Origin: Lagopus muta
Lineage: Eukaryota; Chordata; Aves; Galliformes; Phasianidae
Assembly (NCBI RefSeq): GCF_023343835.1
Contig: NC_064439.1
Coordinates: 33,430,508-33,494,507, forward strand
Direction of reading: 5' to 3'
Length of the DNA: 64,000 bases
A program made the position numbers and the translations under genes. Under the pieces are notes generated by a model. That model made no database searches. It was not told where the DNA came from and saw only the letters and a list, made by a program, of their open reading frames with translations. Below, in pieces: positions 45,946 through 60,900 of the stretch (within the stretch, counting starts at the first letter, position 1; every line of letters starts with the position of its first letter).

Positions 45946-48900
45946 CTAAAACAAAAGAGAATATCTCAGTTTCAATACATGCTGGAGCTCACATCACATG
46001 TTCTCTGTGTGCAGCTCTCTGTAAGAACTCAAGAACATCAGAAAACACCAAGTGCAGTGACATCTGGCAATGAAAAGATGAAAGCGATTTCCTGAGGCTC
46101 TCTGCTGTGCTCCCCCTTGTCAATATGAATGAAGTCTTAATCGTCAATTACTAGAATTAAAACAAACAAACAAACGACAAAACCAATTATCAGAATTAAA
46201 ACAAACACTCGTGTGTAGGTGGAGGAAGCCCTTGGGACTCACTTACAGGAAAAGCATAACTAAATAACTGAGAACCCAAGTTAAGTGTTTTTCCAGTTAC
46301 TTCCAATGGCTCCAGCAGGCATGACTGCACCCATCCTTTAACTTATTTTTCATAGCAACAGATGTATACCTTTAAATTAAAAGGAGGCCTTTCAAAGGGC
46401 CTTTACAAAATGAGAGAAAACATTTTTGATTTTGTCTTTCTGCTTGCTTACACTGAGCTGCCATGACTACCTACTGAACATCCGACCAGTGATGCTAATG
46501 ACATAAAAAAACATTTTTGCTGAGTTTTTATTGTGTTACAGCTGGAAAGATTATTGTGGTGAAAATAGGAAAAGAAACAAACAGGGAAGCAGTGCTCACC
46601 TGTATCCAAAATCTAGGTTCACAGGAAAGACTCCACAGAGGAGGGATCTCCAGAAAGAGATCCTTCCTAGTGGCAGTCAGCCCTTAATTGGAGTTTAGGA
46701 GAGGTGTAGCCAGCTTCCACCCCTTCTGGTCACACAGCTGAATTGCCTTCACCTGTGCTCCATGGCTGACTCAGTGCTCACCTCAGGTGGTCAATCAGAG
46801 GCTCAGGCTGTGACTCAACAGCTCCCAAACATATTGCTATGAGTGCAAGTGAATAACTCATCCATCAGATAATCCACAAACGGTAGTAAATGCACCAGTC
46901 CTTTGAAATGTGCTCTTGGATAAACCACTTACTCAGAAACAGAACAAAAATTTGAAGAGAAGATCTATGAAACGTGAGGAGGGACTTGGGACTGGAAAAA
47001 GTACAGATAATGGGAAAATCAGTTGCAGAAGAGGTGTTGGAGAAGAGGGTGAAGCTCCTGTTGCAGTGCCAAGCTCATGTATTCACCTCATTTTACTGAT
47101 GAGTCACAGCTCTTTCTTTGATTAAGCAAGTAACCTACAGACTGCAAACACAAAGATAAAGGATCTAAATGGTTTTTCACTACTTGATTATATGTGGAAA
47201 ATAAAATTTATAAAACTTTCTCAAGCTTTTGTGGGTCTCGTTTCGGCAGCAAACTTCCTATTCTTAAGATGGAACAGCTTTCACAGGCGAGCAGCTCCAC
47301 ACTGTCTGCAGATGGGAGCTCTTTAAAATGTTTTGGGCTGTCAGGTTTACTAGTCTCAATTTTAGTAATCTCTTACTCCAGGCATGCTCCAACAACTGCA
47401 ATGGAAGGATTAGCACAGCACTTGCTTTACAAAGATGTCCTGTGGTTTCTTATTCCTGTCAATTAGCACATTATTCTTCCATGAATGATGAAGGCTCTGC
47501 ACATAATTTCATTTGCAAATTAAATGTTTCCTGTTATCGGGTAACAATACCTGACAGTTAAATAGAGGTGCTGCTGCTTGAGGCAAAATGCTCACCAGAG
47601 GAGGCTGCTTGAACAAAGGCAGAGGAGGCAAGTCAACAGTGCACAGATGTTTGAAAGGAAAGGTGTTGCTAAGCAGATGTATACCCCGTCTTCTGAGTGA
47701 ATTTCCTGGTTTTTAAAAAGGCTGATAGATGAATAGTTGTTTCAGAAACAAAAATACCTCTAGAGGACTCATTAAAAGTACGGGAGGTTGTTTGGAGGCT
47801 GTGGTTTGGTTGGTTGGTTTTCTTTCCTCCAACATGATCATCTCTTCATCATGGTGTATCCTGCCCTTAGTATGTTAAGGGTGAGTATTAATGCAATAAT
47901 AAAGATACCAAATAAATAAATCTTTGAAAACAATGGATAAACATATATCTGTATGATCATTCACTATGTAAGCAAGTACTCATAACTGAGAAATGAAATA
48001 TAGACTTAACATAACAAAAATAAGGTGATAGGCTCTGTCTCTCTCACTACCTGCTGTGGTCCCAGAGGAACAAGATTTATGTGGGTGATCCTCTTTTCTT
48101 TTAATGCTGAAGGCAAAGAAGAAAATAACGAAAGGGAAGACAGTTCACACATACCCAGGGAGATATGTTTTACATGTCAGATATCCAAAATCCTTTCCAT
48201 CACAGTCTTCCACCCCTTCATGTCTGTAGCCATCTCCGCAGTAAGCACGGCGACATCCTAGTGAAAAACATAGAAGGAAATACCTTTGTCACACTCCATA
48301 TGTAATGGATTTTGGAGAGGCAAGTGGTGCTAGATTTAGGGTAAAGCATAAACTAAGACACTTTGGGGTGGGCCTGTCTGGTACATAGGCACTGTAATCT
48401 GTGGGCTGTATTTTAATAATTGGAAAATGCTTCTAAAAACAATGAGCCGATTTTACAATCAAGTCCACTTAGCATTTTTTAACCTCTTTTGATATAGTTA
48501 CGAGATCAGAAAGATGATGATGTGCTGATATTCAAGTAATCTGTGACATTAAGTAACATGGTATAGTAATGTGACTCAGTAGGTCAAGTTAATTATTAGA
48601 CTTGGCGATCTTGAAGGTCTTTTCCAATCTTGATAATCCTATGACTTTATAATTCAATTAAAACTTTCCAGGTCACATCAGCGTCAGAAGTTTGTGTACT
48701 GCCAGGCCGCTATGGACTCTGCCCAGTGCATAGCACACAGCAACATGATGGGCTTCCAGATGCACAATGTGCAATTTCACAGGCACTAGAGCTAATGAGC
48801 ACTATTTGTCCTGCATGTTTGTTCCCCATGGCAGACTGCAAATTCTAATTAAATCATTTTCTCATGCTTGGAGCCTGGAAAACTCAGTCTCACTGGATTG

Positions 48901-51900
48901 CTCTGTAGGCAGGCAAGCTTGGAGGGGCATTTATACATCTGCATTCTGGGGAAGGAGCCAAGCAGTGAAAGCAAGGGTGGATGTGAAGGCTGTGATAGCT
49001 CTTTGTGTGCCAGGCTTATATTCTGCACTCCTTGCCTTTGCTGTCCAGAGCCAGGGAAGCACAAAGATCAGCTAGACAGGAATCAAATGTAGTGTAAAGC
49101 TAAGTAATGGCAGTGGGCTGAAAGTGATGGAAGGAGCCAGAGCACATGCTTATTCAAAGGGGTCTTGTGTATGCTGCAAAGGTACCACATCTTGTGGTCA
49201 AAAAGACACCCGTCCCATTGAAGGTCTGTGTGTAAAACAATGGCTGGATCCAGTCCCTGGAATGCAAGGGCTTTGCTCTGGTGCCAAATACCTCTGTAGT
49301 CAGGGACATGGTTCTCAATGAGGATACATGGGAAACATTTGGCATCACCTCTGACTTCTGCCTGCGTGTGGCATCCATGTACATGAAAGATCTTGATTTT
49401 GGTGTTGTGGCCATTGTGCATGTTATTCCACAGAAACAACTACTGTGCCTTCCATGTAGAAAGAGGCTGCTTCCCACTTACTTATGCAGTCATCCGTCAC
49501 GACCGTGTTGCCGTCGTCACACTCTTCCCCATCCTGAACGATCCCATCTCCACACGTACTGCCAACCTCAACACGGTAATCCACAGGGTAGAAAGGGGTG
49601 AGCTGGACAAAAAAAACCCACACTGAGATTACCGTGTAAGAATACCAGCAGCAGGGCTCAACAAATAGAGATGTGGAAGGTGGGTACCAAAAACCTGTTT
49701 CCATATCCCACTATGTAATGGGAAACAGGGTTTGTACAGAATTTGATTCAAAGCCCAGTGGAAAAAATAAGGAACCTGTCGTTGATTTCAGTGGTACTTA
49801 GCTCCTTGAAGCAGTAAGAAAATACATGATTTTGATTTGCAGGGTTTGTGTCTTCCCACAACTCTTATCCCTGCTGAGTTTTGCCTTATTCTGTGTTAAA
49901 TCAAAACTGTTTGTTACAATTGTGATTACCCAAACTCAGTCCCAGCTGGCTGGTTCAGCAGCTGGTTCAGAGAAAGGTCAGGAAAACCTATAGCACTGGT
50001 AAGTAACGAAGACTCCTGTGAACAAAACCCACAGAATTAGATGCAGTGTCGATAAAGCTGAAAAATAAGATTTTTCTTCATTCACTTGAGTGATTCTGTA
50101 TGATAATATACATGCTGTATTTAAAAATGAAACATACACTCACAAGTTTTCTGAAACCACAGTCATATTTTCACCTGGACTGGGAGCCATCCAAAGGTAT
50201 CCTTGAAATACAAAGATCTCTGGTCTCTTCTAAAAGCTAAGGCATTTTCAGTGTGTAATCGGTCCAATTCTTCTTGATTATTCACCACAAAAATCTGGGG
50301 CACAGAAAAAGAGGTGATTGGTAACCGCCTTGAGAAGTGTTTTGAATTGTCATGGAATCCAGTTTTGCAGACAGAATTATGTATCTGCAAATATATGAAG
50401 AATCGCACAGAAAAAGAGTTTGCTTTCTGAAACAGAATAGCAGGCCAGCTCTGGGTGAGAATGTACATACGTAAGATGCTGCTTTGCAATTGGTAAGAGA
50501 CATGAGTCTTCAAAAGCTCATGGTCTCTCCTGAGTACCCAGCTATGCTCCAGTGACCCCAACTCTTACGCACCCACAGATAATGACCATGCAAACACTCA
50601 TCAAACAATGCAAACAGTCACTGCTGAGAACAGTTTCAGATGTTCCAGTAGTTAGATGCTGGCACAATTGCAAAATCCATATGTGCATAAGTATTCTTTC
50701 TAGGTTTGTGTATAATTTTTAGGCTTGTTTATGGCTGTGAATAAAATAAAGCACTGCTTAGTGCAACCTTCACTTATCTTTTTCTACTCTGTACTTTAGA
50801 CTTCATGAGCATTGAAATTTGTGTTTCTTTACATGCACATACTTCAGTCTAAACTCAAGTCTTCTGTTAAACAAAAAAATACTAGTAACAAATTGAGAGA
50901 ATTAGGACAAGCTGCTCTTTTCGCAAATTGCTTTCATGTCTCATTTACCAAAATTTGCTGTAAGGGCATTAGAAAATAACTTCTTCCCTTGGAAGCTAAA
51001 TCAAATTTATTTTAGTAAGATTCAAACCATTTTTTAATTAAGAAAAAGCAAATTGAATGATTCAGAGCAAGTAGATTTGGGTCAAAGCCTGATTCCCACC
51101 AGCATAATCAGAACTGGCTCTTTTTAAAACAAATTACCCAGAAGTTTTTGCATAGCAGAATATTCCCATAGCCCCCGACAAAGGCCAATTGAATAAAAGT
51201 GCCTTCAGCTAGAATGAAAGAGAGCAAAGAAATAAAGAGCCAGCAAAGAACCAATTCTGTAGCTGGTCCAGGAACTGAAGTCCCAGCCTCAGAGCTGTAG
51301 TTTCTCTGGAAATCAATAACGGATTGTGCCCTCTGAAAATCTCTTATAGATATTGCCCTTTGAAAATGCAAAGAATTAAAAAACCTGATTGAATCACAGC
51401 CAGTGACAGAAAAGCAGTCCTTTGTTTCCTACCCTCACCCCAAGCAGTGTAGCACTGATGGGCAAGTGGGTGGCTGTGCTGGGGATGTGCAGAAGGATGG
51501 AGGACCTTCTCTGCATCTTCCCACGTGCAGCTATAGCAACCCTGACTGCAGTCTACAAGTGGCACAAGGAGGGTTTCTGAGCTGGCTTTTCTCTTTGCCA
51601 TCCCTCAAGAGAAATGGCACTTGGTTATCACCTGTGAGGGTGTATATAATGTGGGTTAATTATATTCAAGGTAGCTATGCTCTTTTAACCTCTACTCTTA
51701 AACAGTGCCTGGTGAAGAAGGAGGGCGATAAGAATGACACATAACATTGTGAGCCTTATTCTTTAGCCTAGGAGCTCCCCATGAACTATATCACTTTTTT
51801 TTTTTTTTTGCAATATTGCATGATGCAGTATGCACCTTGATTTCATGCACTTTCTTCTGCTGCCATTTTTTGCAGCGCAATAGGGACGAGCAAGCAGCTG

Positions 51901-54900
51901 ACAAGACTTGCAGCACACTTATGCAGAAGATTCAGCTCAATGACCTTATTAAAGGAACGGTCATCATGTCCCTTTCACACAGAAAGCTCTGGAAACATGA
52001 GGGATGGGAAAGTTAACAGAGCTAATCACTGCATGTTCAGAGACAAGACAACGGGCGATTGCCACTTGCTTGAGTGGCAGGGCTGTGCCTGTGCATAGCA
52101 GCAGCAGAAAGGTGGCATTTCGTTGCTAATTAAGTGCTACAGTGCACAAAATAGAAAAATCAAGGCCCAGCTGAAGGAAAAGTCCAGAAATCACAGAATC
52201 ACAGAATCACCCGGGTTGGAAGGGACCTCAAGGATCATGTAGTTCCAACCCCCCTGCCTGGCAGGGCCACCAAACATACACATTCAGATCAGGTTGCCCA
52301 GGACCCCGTCCAACCTGGCCTTGAACGCGTCCAAGGACGGGGCATCCACAACCTCCCTGGGCAGCCCGTTCCAGGGCCTAACCACTCTCCTAGTAAAGAA
52401 CTTAAGAAATGCTATTTGCAAAGCCTAAAGATATCAGAGATGGAAAACTGCTACGTCACTTTTTAACAGTGACTTATCCTGTATATTACCTTCTGCAATT
52501 CGCTTGTAGAATTCCTTCAAGAAGGCTAGCAACTGAAATTATTTCTGTAAGTGCATGCCCATAGCCAGCACTCAGAAGTCTGATTCTCTTTTTGTTTCAA
52601 GGTGGAGGTTTTGTATTTTGGGGGACAGTTCTGTTGTATATGTGAAATGTTCAACCCCAGTATTCAACTCTGAAATCACTGTCTGTGTAGAAGAAAGTAT
52701 GATAAATAAGCAAGAAGTAGATGCTTCCTTCACCAGCCAATCTGAAATATACTGCAGTTGACTGAAATAAAAAGAACAGATCATGTGTGCAGTAAGAAAA
52801 GAGCATCTTTACGCTAAGAGAAAGGTTTCTAAAAAGGTGCTGCATTACTGGTGGTTTGAAACTGCTGCATTTCAGCACCTCCATAACATAACCCTCAGAT
52901 TGGTTGAGAGACCACATACTTGAGCACAGATTGATTGGGTGCTGGACGTAATGCATTGCCCAGATACAGCCATCTTCCTGTTACGTCCAACGTAGTAGTT
53001 AATACAATGATTCTTATAATAAAAGCATGTTGAGAACCATTCACATCCTCTCCCAGAAATCTGCTTACCGCAGGGACTTTTGGATACCTGTGTCCAAACA
53101 CAGACTCCTCATATGGTGGATTATTCACATGTTGTGGGGGTCTGCAGTGGCATCTTCCTGGAGGTCCTGGAAGTCCTCTTTCCCCTTTTGGTCCTATTGC
53201 AAATTGCCCTAGGAAGCAAAAAACTCTGTTGCACTGTTATGAAATTAACAAACAAAACCCAAACACAGCCTTAGTGGGAAAAGTATGGTCAGGTGGATGT
53301 ATGTGTTCACGTAAGTTTTGAGTTTTGTTTCTCCCACAAACAATACTGAGAATGGAAGGAAGTAGTTTCCAGGATCACCAATTCCAGCACTTCAGATGAA
53401 AGAACAGAATTTGTGCCACAATCATCTTTCAGATCACACTTTAACCACTATTTTGGAGAAAGAGAATTGCCATTTGCTTAAGATTTCCAGGCAAAACTCA
53501 GCCTGGTCAGAACAGCTTTGTGGTGAGTTTGGTAAGACTGACATTAAGTCAGTCTCTGTAGATGTCCACAACATATTGTGGACACTTCAATAGTGTTGTT
53601 TCAAAGGTTTTTGTACAGGAAAACCCAACAATAAACAGAGGAGTGCTACAAATAAATACATAAAAACCAACTGCTTTTTGACTTTCAAACTCTGGGAAGG
53701 ATGTAGTGCTCTGCAGAATTAAATATGAGCCAACATGTTCATATTGCAAGCAGTGATATTATTACAGGAAGGTCATTTAGGACAAGAATTTATATTCTAG
53801 AGGGAAAAGACCAACAAGCCTGATACATAAACTTTCTGGGGATGCAATAAATCCTTTTAAAAGCAATCTCAAGATCCTGGCCTCCTTCCCATCAGCATGG
53901 TAAAATTCTGTCCTCTGAAAACTTCCAGCTGAATTACTCAGGTTAAAGATATTTTGTACTGAGAGACAAGAGATGTGTAGATGTTGAAGCAGCCTCAGCT
54001 TCGAAGATGTACCATTTCCATTATTACCATTTGGAAGAGAATTTCTGTCCACTGTTGTGAGCAAGAGAAGAAAAAGGGAAAAGAAAATGGAAAGAAGACA
54101 TCAAATTGCCGAGGTACAAACTGCTTTTGTCCATTTGTGACAACAGCTGTTTCCAGCTGAGCTTGCCTTTCTTTACCAACACTTGAGCATATATGCAGGT
54201 TGGGAAAACCCTTCCATTTTCACTGAATATTTTGTGTACAATCCTTCATGTCTATTCTTGGTCTCACAAGAAAAAGCAAGCTGCTCAGAGTTTCTGTGAA
54301 CATAGTTTTGAAGTTGTACAATAATCAACTATGAGCTTTTCTTATGATTTCCACAATATGCAGAAATGAAGACAGCATACATCTACAGCACTTATTAAAA
54401 AAAGATATTTTTATCATCAGTTTTTCCTTTAACTCTTACCTCAGTCCTTCTCTTGAGTCTCATCTACTTTACTTGCACAGAGCTGTACAGGGTAAATATG
54501 TCCTGGCTGATTAGAAATCTCGATTTTTCACTGTAAGCCAGGACATCTAGAGAAGCAGCAGACCTTTGATGATAGAGACCAGCCAGTCCCTTCAAGGCTG
54601 CCGGATAGCTTTTCATCATCCCCATCTGACAAAATTCCACATGAACCATCTAGGCCAGGTTTTTGGTTTTATTTGAGGCATCAAAAGTCACAATGTAGGC
54701 ATTAGAGTCAGATTTAAAGCCCTTATAATGGATAGCAAAGGCATGATGTGCCTTGCAGAGAAAACTGTCCTTATTGTTGGTGGATCATTTTTTGTAGAGG
54801 CTACATACGCATATGCATTGAGTCGGGAGGGGTGGGGAGGATGGACACTGCACAAGATGGCCTGATCCCCACTTACCTAATCCTGAAGGTCCAGGGGGGC

Positions 54901-57900
54901 CTGGCTGGCCAGAAGGACCAGGCCTTCCAGGTGGGCCCATGATACCCACAGGTCCAATGTCTCCCTTTTGCCCCTAAGAAAGAGGAGACATTCATTTATT
55001 TCCTAAGCAATTAATGTCACATAAGTTCCCCCAGCCTGCACTGGCTTCCCTTTCACGAAAGCCAATGCATCTGCCAATAGGAGAATACATAATGAACTTC
55101 ATAGCCATCATTCCAGAGAAGAGAGGTGTTGTCCTCTTCTACTTGGGTCCAGGCAGGACTTCTCCTTCTGAAAGTGAAAAGTACCAGCAGATCTGCTCGG
55201 TGTGCAGTCAGGGATCACCCTGATCTTATTTCAGTCATTCAGGGGCTTTCCTTCAAGGATGCCTTTTTATCCCTGTCATTCCCTAGGAGGCAGTGCAGCT
55301 CAGAGACAAAGGGCTGGTGGAGCTGAAATCCTTGGTAAGTGGCTCTGACTTCAGGGGCATAGGCTGAGTTTGCAGGGTAGACTAAGAAATTGATTCACTG
55401 CACCTTCAGAAAGAGAAAATTAAATAAGGAGTCCACAAGGGCTTCTACAGTGACATTTCCCAGTCTTAAGGCATGGATCTTCAGAAGAACACTAATTACT
55501 TGGAGACCCACAGTATTTTCAGAAGTACTTTAGAACCTTAATTCATGTATCCCCTTGGCTGTTGCTGTGAATATACCTTTGTTAACAAATCACTGCAAGG
55601 CAAGCAAGGGATCGCTTTTGCAAAGTGTAAGCTAGCACAAAGTGACTTCCCAGCTGTACGCTGACAAATGATGTTGCTCTGGAGCCTTATCACTCAGTCA
55701 AAATGCTGTAAAATTATCTATAGAAGACAAGTTTATAGAGTTACCACACAATAATGTAATATTCTGTAAAATCAGCCCTAATTTGCCTCAGAGGAGTTTG
55801 TTTGTATAGCCATACCATGAGGCATTTGAAAGTTTTACCCCAGAACTATTCAACACCTTCCTATTTTTGCTCCAGAATTTAATATGGTGACACTTATTAA
55901 AAATAACTATATTTATCTTCCTGCTCATATTCTCTCCGAGGCTTGCATTTCTCAGCTTTATATTTCAGAAGTGTGTTACATAGCTTAAAGCTGAGATAAC
56001 TGATTTTATTCTTATGTAACAGTGTATCATTTAGTAAAACAAAAATGTGCTGTGCTATACTCCTTTCAATGGCAATGAGATTAATTCCTTCAACAGAGTG
56101 ATTTTGAGTTAATGTTCATTCAAGGACAGATGATGGGCAGTTGTATAGCTAATTTCAGAGTAATGAAGCATACATAGTAATATATGCCAAAATAATTTGT
56201 TGTTACAGAATATCCCGCATCCCACGAATACATCTGAATGTCTCTTGCACCATTTCAACAGAGGAAGGTTATTTTTTTTTTTTATGGCCCATAAAAAACT
56301 AATTGAATATTTGCTTTGTTTAATTCTATTAGATAAACTCTGTGCCATTAAAATATTCCAGGATTTATGTGAATGTCAGCAATGTTGATCACTAATTGCT
56401 TCTTACATCACGCAACAACAATACAGAAAACTGGCAGACCAAGACTTTGAAACCCTCAAAGAAAACATTGGGAAATCTTATTCCCCACACTGTAAGAATC
56501 TAGCAGAGAAATCCAGTGCTATTCTGACATATGCTGCCTGAAATTTAGCTGAACTCTGTGACTCCTGTTTTGGAGGAATGCCTGCTTAATGCTCTCTTGC
56601 TTAGCATAGGTAGACTGAAGAACTTGTGACCATACCATTCAAAAAGTTGATATTTACAGTGCTCTCCCTTTTTCCCAAGTAATCTTGACTAAAAGTTTAA
56701 GTCATTCCTCCTTCACAAAGGAAATTGTAAACTTGCTCCTCAGGAGTCAACTCTCAAGTCACAGAGCTTTGAGTGTTATGAATTGTTTGGGGACAGTGAG
56801 GCTGTGATGGCTGTGGCTCCCAACTCTTGGCCACCGTTTAGGAAGAACTTGCCCCAGAGGCACAGCAGAATTGAAGAAGTGAATGCGATCATCAAGACGT
56901 ATCTCAAAATGGAAGTGGAAATGACACCTTCCTAATTTAGCTGCTTTCATCTGGAGATGTCAGCTGGATCAAGAGACAGGAAATGGCTCCATGTTGATGG
57001 AAAACATCAGCTGAACAAACAGCCAGATAACTACAGCACTTAAAGGCAGCAGTCAGATCTACACAGCCTTAAAATGCTACCTGCAGTTTTGCGTTTTGTT
57101 TTTTAAAAGTTTTTTTTGTGGTTTTATTGTACTTTTTTTTTAAGAGGAGAAAGGAAATAAATAGTTCATTAATTACAGAAGGAGAAGCCCTGTTTTTCTG
57201 CAGAAGATCAATGCTGAAATTGCTTTCAAGGTGACAGATAGGGGCTGTATAACCAAGCCTCCATGAATCCCTACTTCAGTCAAGACTACATTTCTTTCAG
57301 TCACACTGATTGCTGCCCTGACCCACAACATCCTATGTGACTGCTTTTTGATCCACACATTGTGTAATGTGGCAAAATGTCTAACATCACGTATAAAGTC
57401 CTCTTGGAAAAAAAGGGACTCTGCACTGTTTTCCTGTTGATCTGCAGGCACTCTGTCTTCTCTCTGCCTTATGCTACAGAACAATATTCTGTGCACATCC
57501 CTTGTGTGAGGAAGAGATGAGCACAGTTTACACTGCACAGACTTACACTGCACATATCTTCTTTATGAGATGACTTAGCACCCAACATCCAATTTTTATT
57601 TTTCCCCACATTGAGTTTTCTTTCTCTTCAGATATAAGCTGACAACATTAGACCAACAGAAAAGCAAGCTTGTGCCTCTGTCTGCAATGCTGGGCATAAC
57701 CAAACTGCAAATAAAACCACAGCATCTACGAGCTCCAGTATCTGAGCAGATACATGTTAAAAACAGCGTCAATACAGCAGGAGTCTGTTCCCTGCCCTGT
57801 CAGAGGAAAGAAAATAGACTCCACAGATGGCAGGTCAGAGCAGTAAAGGGACTACTCTCCTTGGCATCAGGTTGGACTTTGTGTCTACTCTCCCCTTTCC

Positions 57901-60900
57901 TCCACAATGTCATTGCCTCTAATAAATATACAAGGAAAGATGAAATTCAAGATGTTTATCTGGTGACTTGAATAGGCAACTATCACTAACACTATTACCG
58001 TCTTGGAAAATGCAGTGTTGGAGAAGCCAACACACAATTCCCAATCCTTACAATTAAATCTGAAAGTTTAAAAAAATCAGTTCAGCCAACACAATTATTT
58101 TGATCCCCAAATAAGAAGCATGTGCAACCATTTCATCTCTAAGACACTTTCATAAAATATTACTGCCCCTTAATGTCAGTGCATGTCTTCCTGAACAGAC
58201 CCCTGGCATGCTGTACTACAGTGAGAAGTATCACATAAATATCTTTGTCTAACAATTAAATATTGTTCTAGTATTAAATGAGAGAAAAAGGGGTGCTGTA
58301 CTGCTTTGATTCTTTGCACTCTTTCAGACATCTTCAAAGCCTTGCAGCTCTGCAAGATGGTCTGTGTCACCAGCACCAAGCCTGGCCAAAGCCTCATAGA
58401 ACTAAATGGGATGCAGTGGACAGAACAAATCCAGTTTGTCCCACTCTCCAGTTATCAGATGGGATTCAGAGTGTACCTCTGTGATTTTTAGGATTCAAAG
58501 GATCTACTCTTTAGGTTCAAGGTATGCTCTGGTTATATTCAATGAGCTAGTTATCAAACTAGGCAAAAAGCTACTTGAGCTATGCTGCACAGCAAGGGAT
58601 TTGAGCATGGAAGACAAGACTTGGACATGCATGCGAGGTGCTACAGTCCTGCCAGTGGGACCAAGAGCAAGGCGCCCACACAAACCACACAGTCATACCC
58701 CACCATCATACACACACTGAGAAATGCAGGGAACTGAAGGGGAAACACCAAGGGCCTACTTGTTTGCCTCGTTTTCCAGGTCTTCCTATAGGTCCTCTGT
58801 GTCCTGGTGCTCCAGATTGTCCCTTTGGGCCCATCTCTCCCTTGGTGGGTGAGGAGGGAAAGAAAAAGAACATAAGTAGAGCATACTTGCCTTCTATGGC
58901 ACAGCAGATGGCTGATGTTTTTGTTCATGCAATTCTTGCAATTATGTTGACATCATATTTTTCTTGGAAATTCACAACATATTTAAAACAAGAGTAAGGC
59001 CAAAAACATCTATTTTATCAAAATTTCCTTGAAAGATTCCTCTTTAAAGAGGAAGCTGAATGGGAGACCAGAAATATTCTAAAAGGGAGGTGAAGACTAG
59101 CAAAACTCTCCAATATCATGTCTGCTGTTAAAATGCACATTTGGAATTGCAGGATTAGAAAAATAAGTGAAAAATAAAACTCAAACAATTAGGCTGCTCA
59201 TGAATATATATCATGTGCCTGACTATGTTAAATAGAAAGAAAATTGTGACTAAACATACATTCTGTGAAGAAAAAGAAAAAAAAGAGAAAAAACAAGCAG
59301 ATAAATCTTGGGTTTTCTCCTAAAGGAAAAAAAAAAAAAAAAAAAAGAATTTGATCACATCTAAGAAGTGCTCATCATTGAGTCAAGCAAGACTTTCAAT
59401 GCCTTATGCCTTCCAGAATGTCTCCAAAGCCATTTATTGACTGTATGCCAGCACTTATTGCAATTCCCCAATATATTGTGCCCACTTACTTTCTGTCCCA
59501 GCATTCCGGGGGAGCCTGTTTCTCCCTGCAAAGTGAAAAGAGAAAAATCATCAAAATAATCGGTGTGATCTTTGACAAAGCAGCACCAATTTAGGCCTTT
59601 AAGGAAAAATTAAAAGTGCCATGTTCTAGTATCAGTTAAAAACAAACAAATAAACCTACAATGTGATTCATCAGTAGCAGTGACAGTAGAATTATTAGAA
59701 TTGGTCTGGATTTACAAGATTTTTCTATAAAGACCCTTGTATAATAACATTGATCCTTTGTTTGATCCTCCACAGCCTGCTGCATCTTGGCCAAAACCAT
59801 ACCAGTTGTGCTTCTGTCCGCAGCCACTTGGACAATGCCCACAGTTTGTCTTTGGGAATGGCAATTCTCCATTTACATCAAAAGGAATTTGCTTTTCTTT
59901 TCTTTGTTAAAGACCTCCCAACCCACAAACAGACTTCCTTTTTTTTTCCCCCTCTTTTCATTTTTCTTTTTCTCTTTTCTTTTTCTTTTCCTTCTTTTTC
60001 TCTTTTTTCTTTTTTCTTTTTCCTTACAGTAGTATCATCTCACCAGCTAAAAACATTTGTCAAGCCATCACTGTTCTGTTCTATACAAGTCAGAAGTGCC
60101 ACTTGCCTTGGGGTAGGTGGGGTACATGGACACAGGGGACCACATCATGTGGGACCACTGCCTTCTTACCGTCCCAGGAACATGCTTCCATGTCACACCT
60201 CTTTTTTGCAATCAGAAATACCTCAGCGTTAAGGCGCTCATTCAGCTAAAACTCACAGCCATCTGGAAAAGTACCTGGTCTCCTTTGACTCCTTTGTCAC
60301 CCCTGTCCCCTCTGGAACCCTGGTGAGAGATAACAGGGCAGCAACAGCATAATTACTATCATTTCATGAGCAAATGAAAAACATTTATCCTATGTGAGGC
60401 ATTATTTGTCATGGCGCACAATGCAGTAGTACCTTCAGGTGAGGTGCACAGTAGATAACCTAAAATGCTCCCTTATTACCTTCATTGACATTACAATAGG
60501 ATTAAGAGTCAGACTAGTAGAAAAAGGCACTTATTCTCCTCAGATAATTACTTCAAATATGGGCTTCCTTTGATGCAGTACTTGAGACTTAATTGTTTCC
60601 CGAATTATCTTCATTGAAACTCAGACCCCACTGAATGACAAAAATAAGTCTCTGCGACAAAGAATATGTAGCCTAAATAAACCCAATTAACAATTAAGGA
60701 TCATTATACCCATGCTAGAGATGGGGAAACTGTAGTGGGGTTCGCTGTAGTAACTTGTTCACAAGAAAACGGGGTGTAAGACTCATTTCTTCAGCATCTC
60801 ACCCCAAGTCACAAGACCGTACACCTTTCTCACTGCATCTTTGCATTTCTTAATGAGACCTTCAGCCATCACTCCATCAAAATTCGACCTTATTTTTAGT

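Noticed and set aside
48767-49092. Overlapping open frames of 74-102 codons in a COLQ intron
   Set aside because: Antisense to COLQ or without similarity; no splice support.
59750-60232. 160-codon plus-strand open frame in COLQ intron
   Set aside because: Contains the polypyrimidine tract, translating to Phe/Ser/Leu runs; low complexity, antisense to COLQ.
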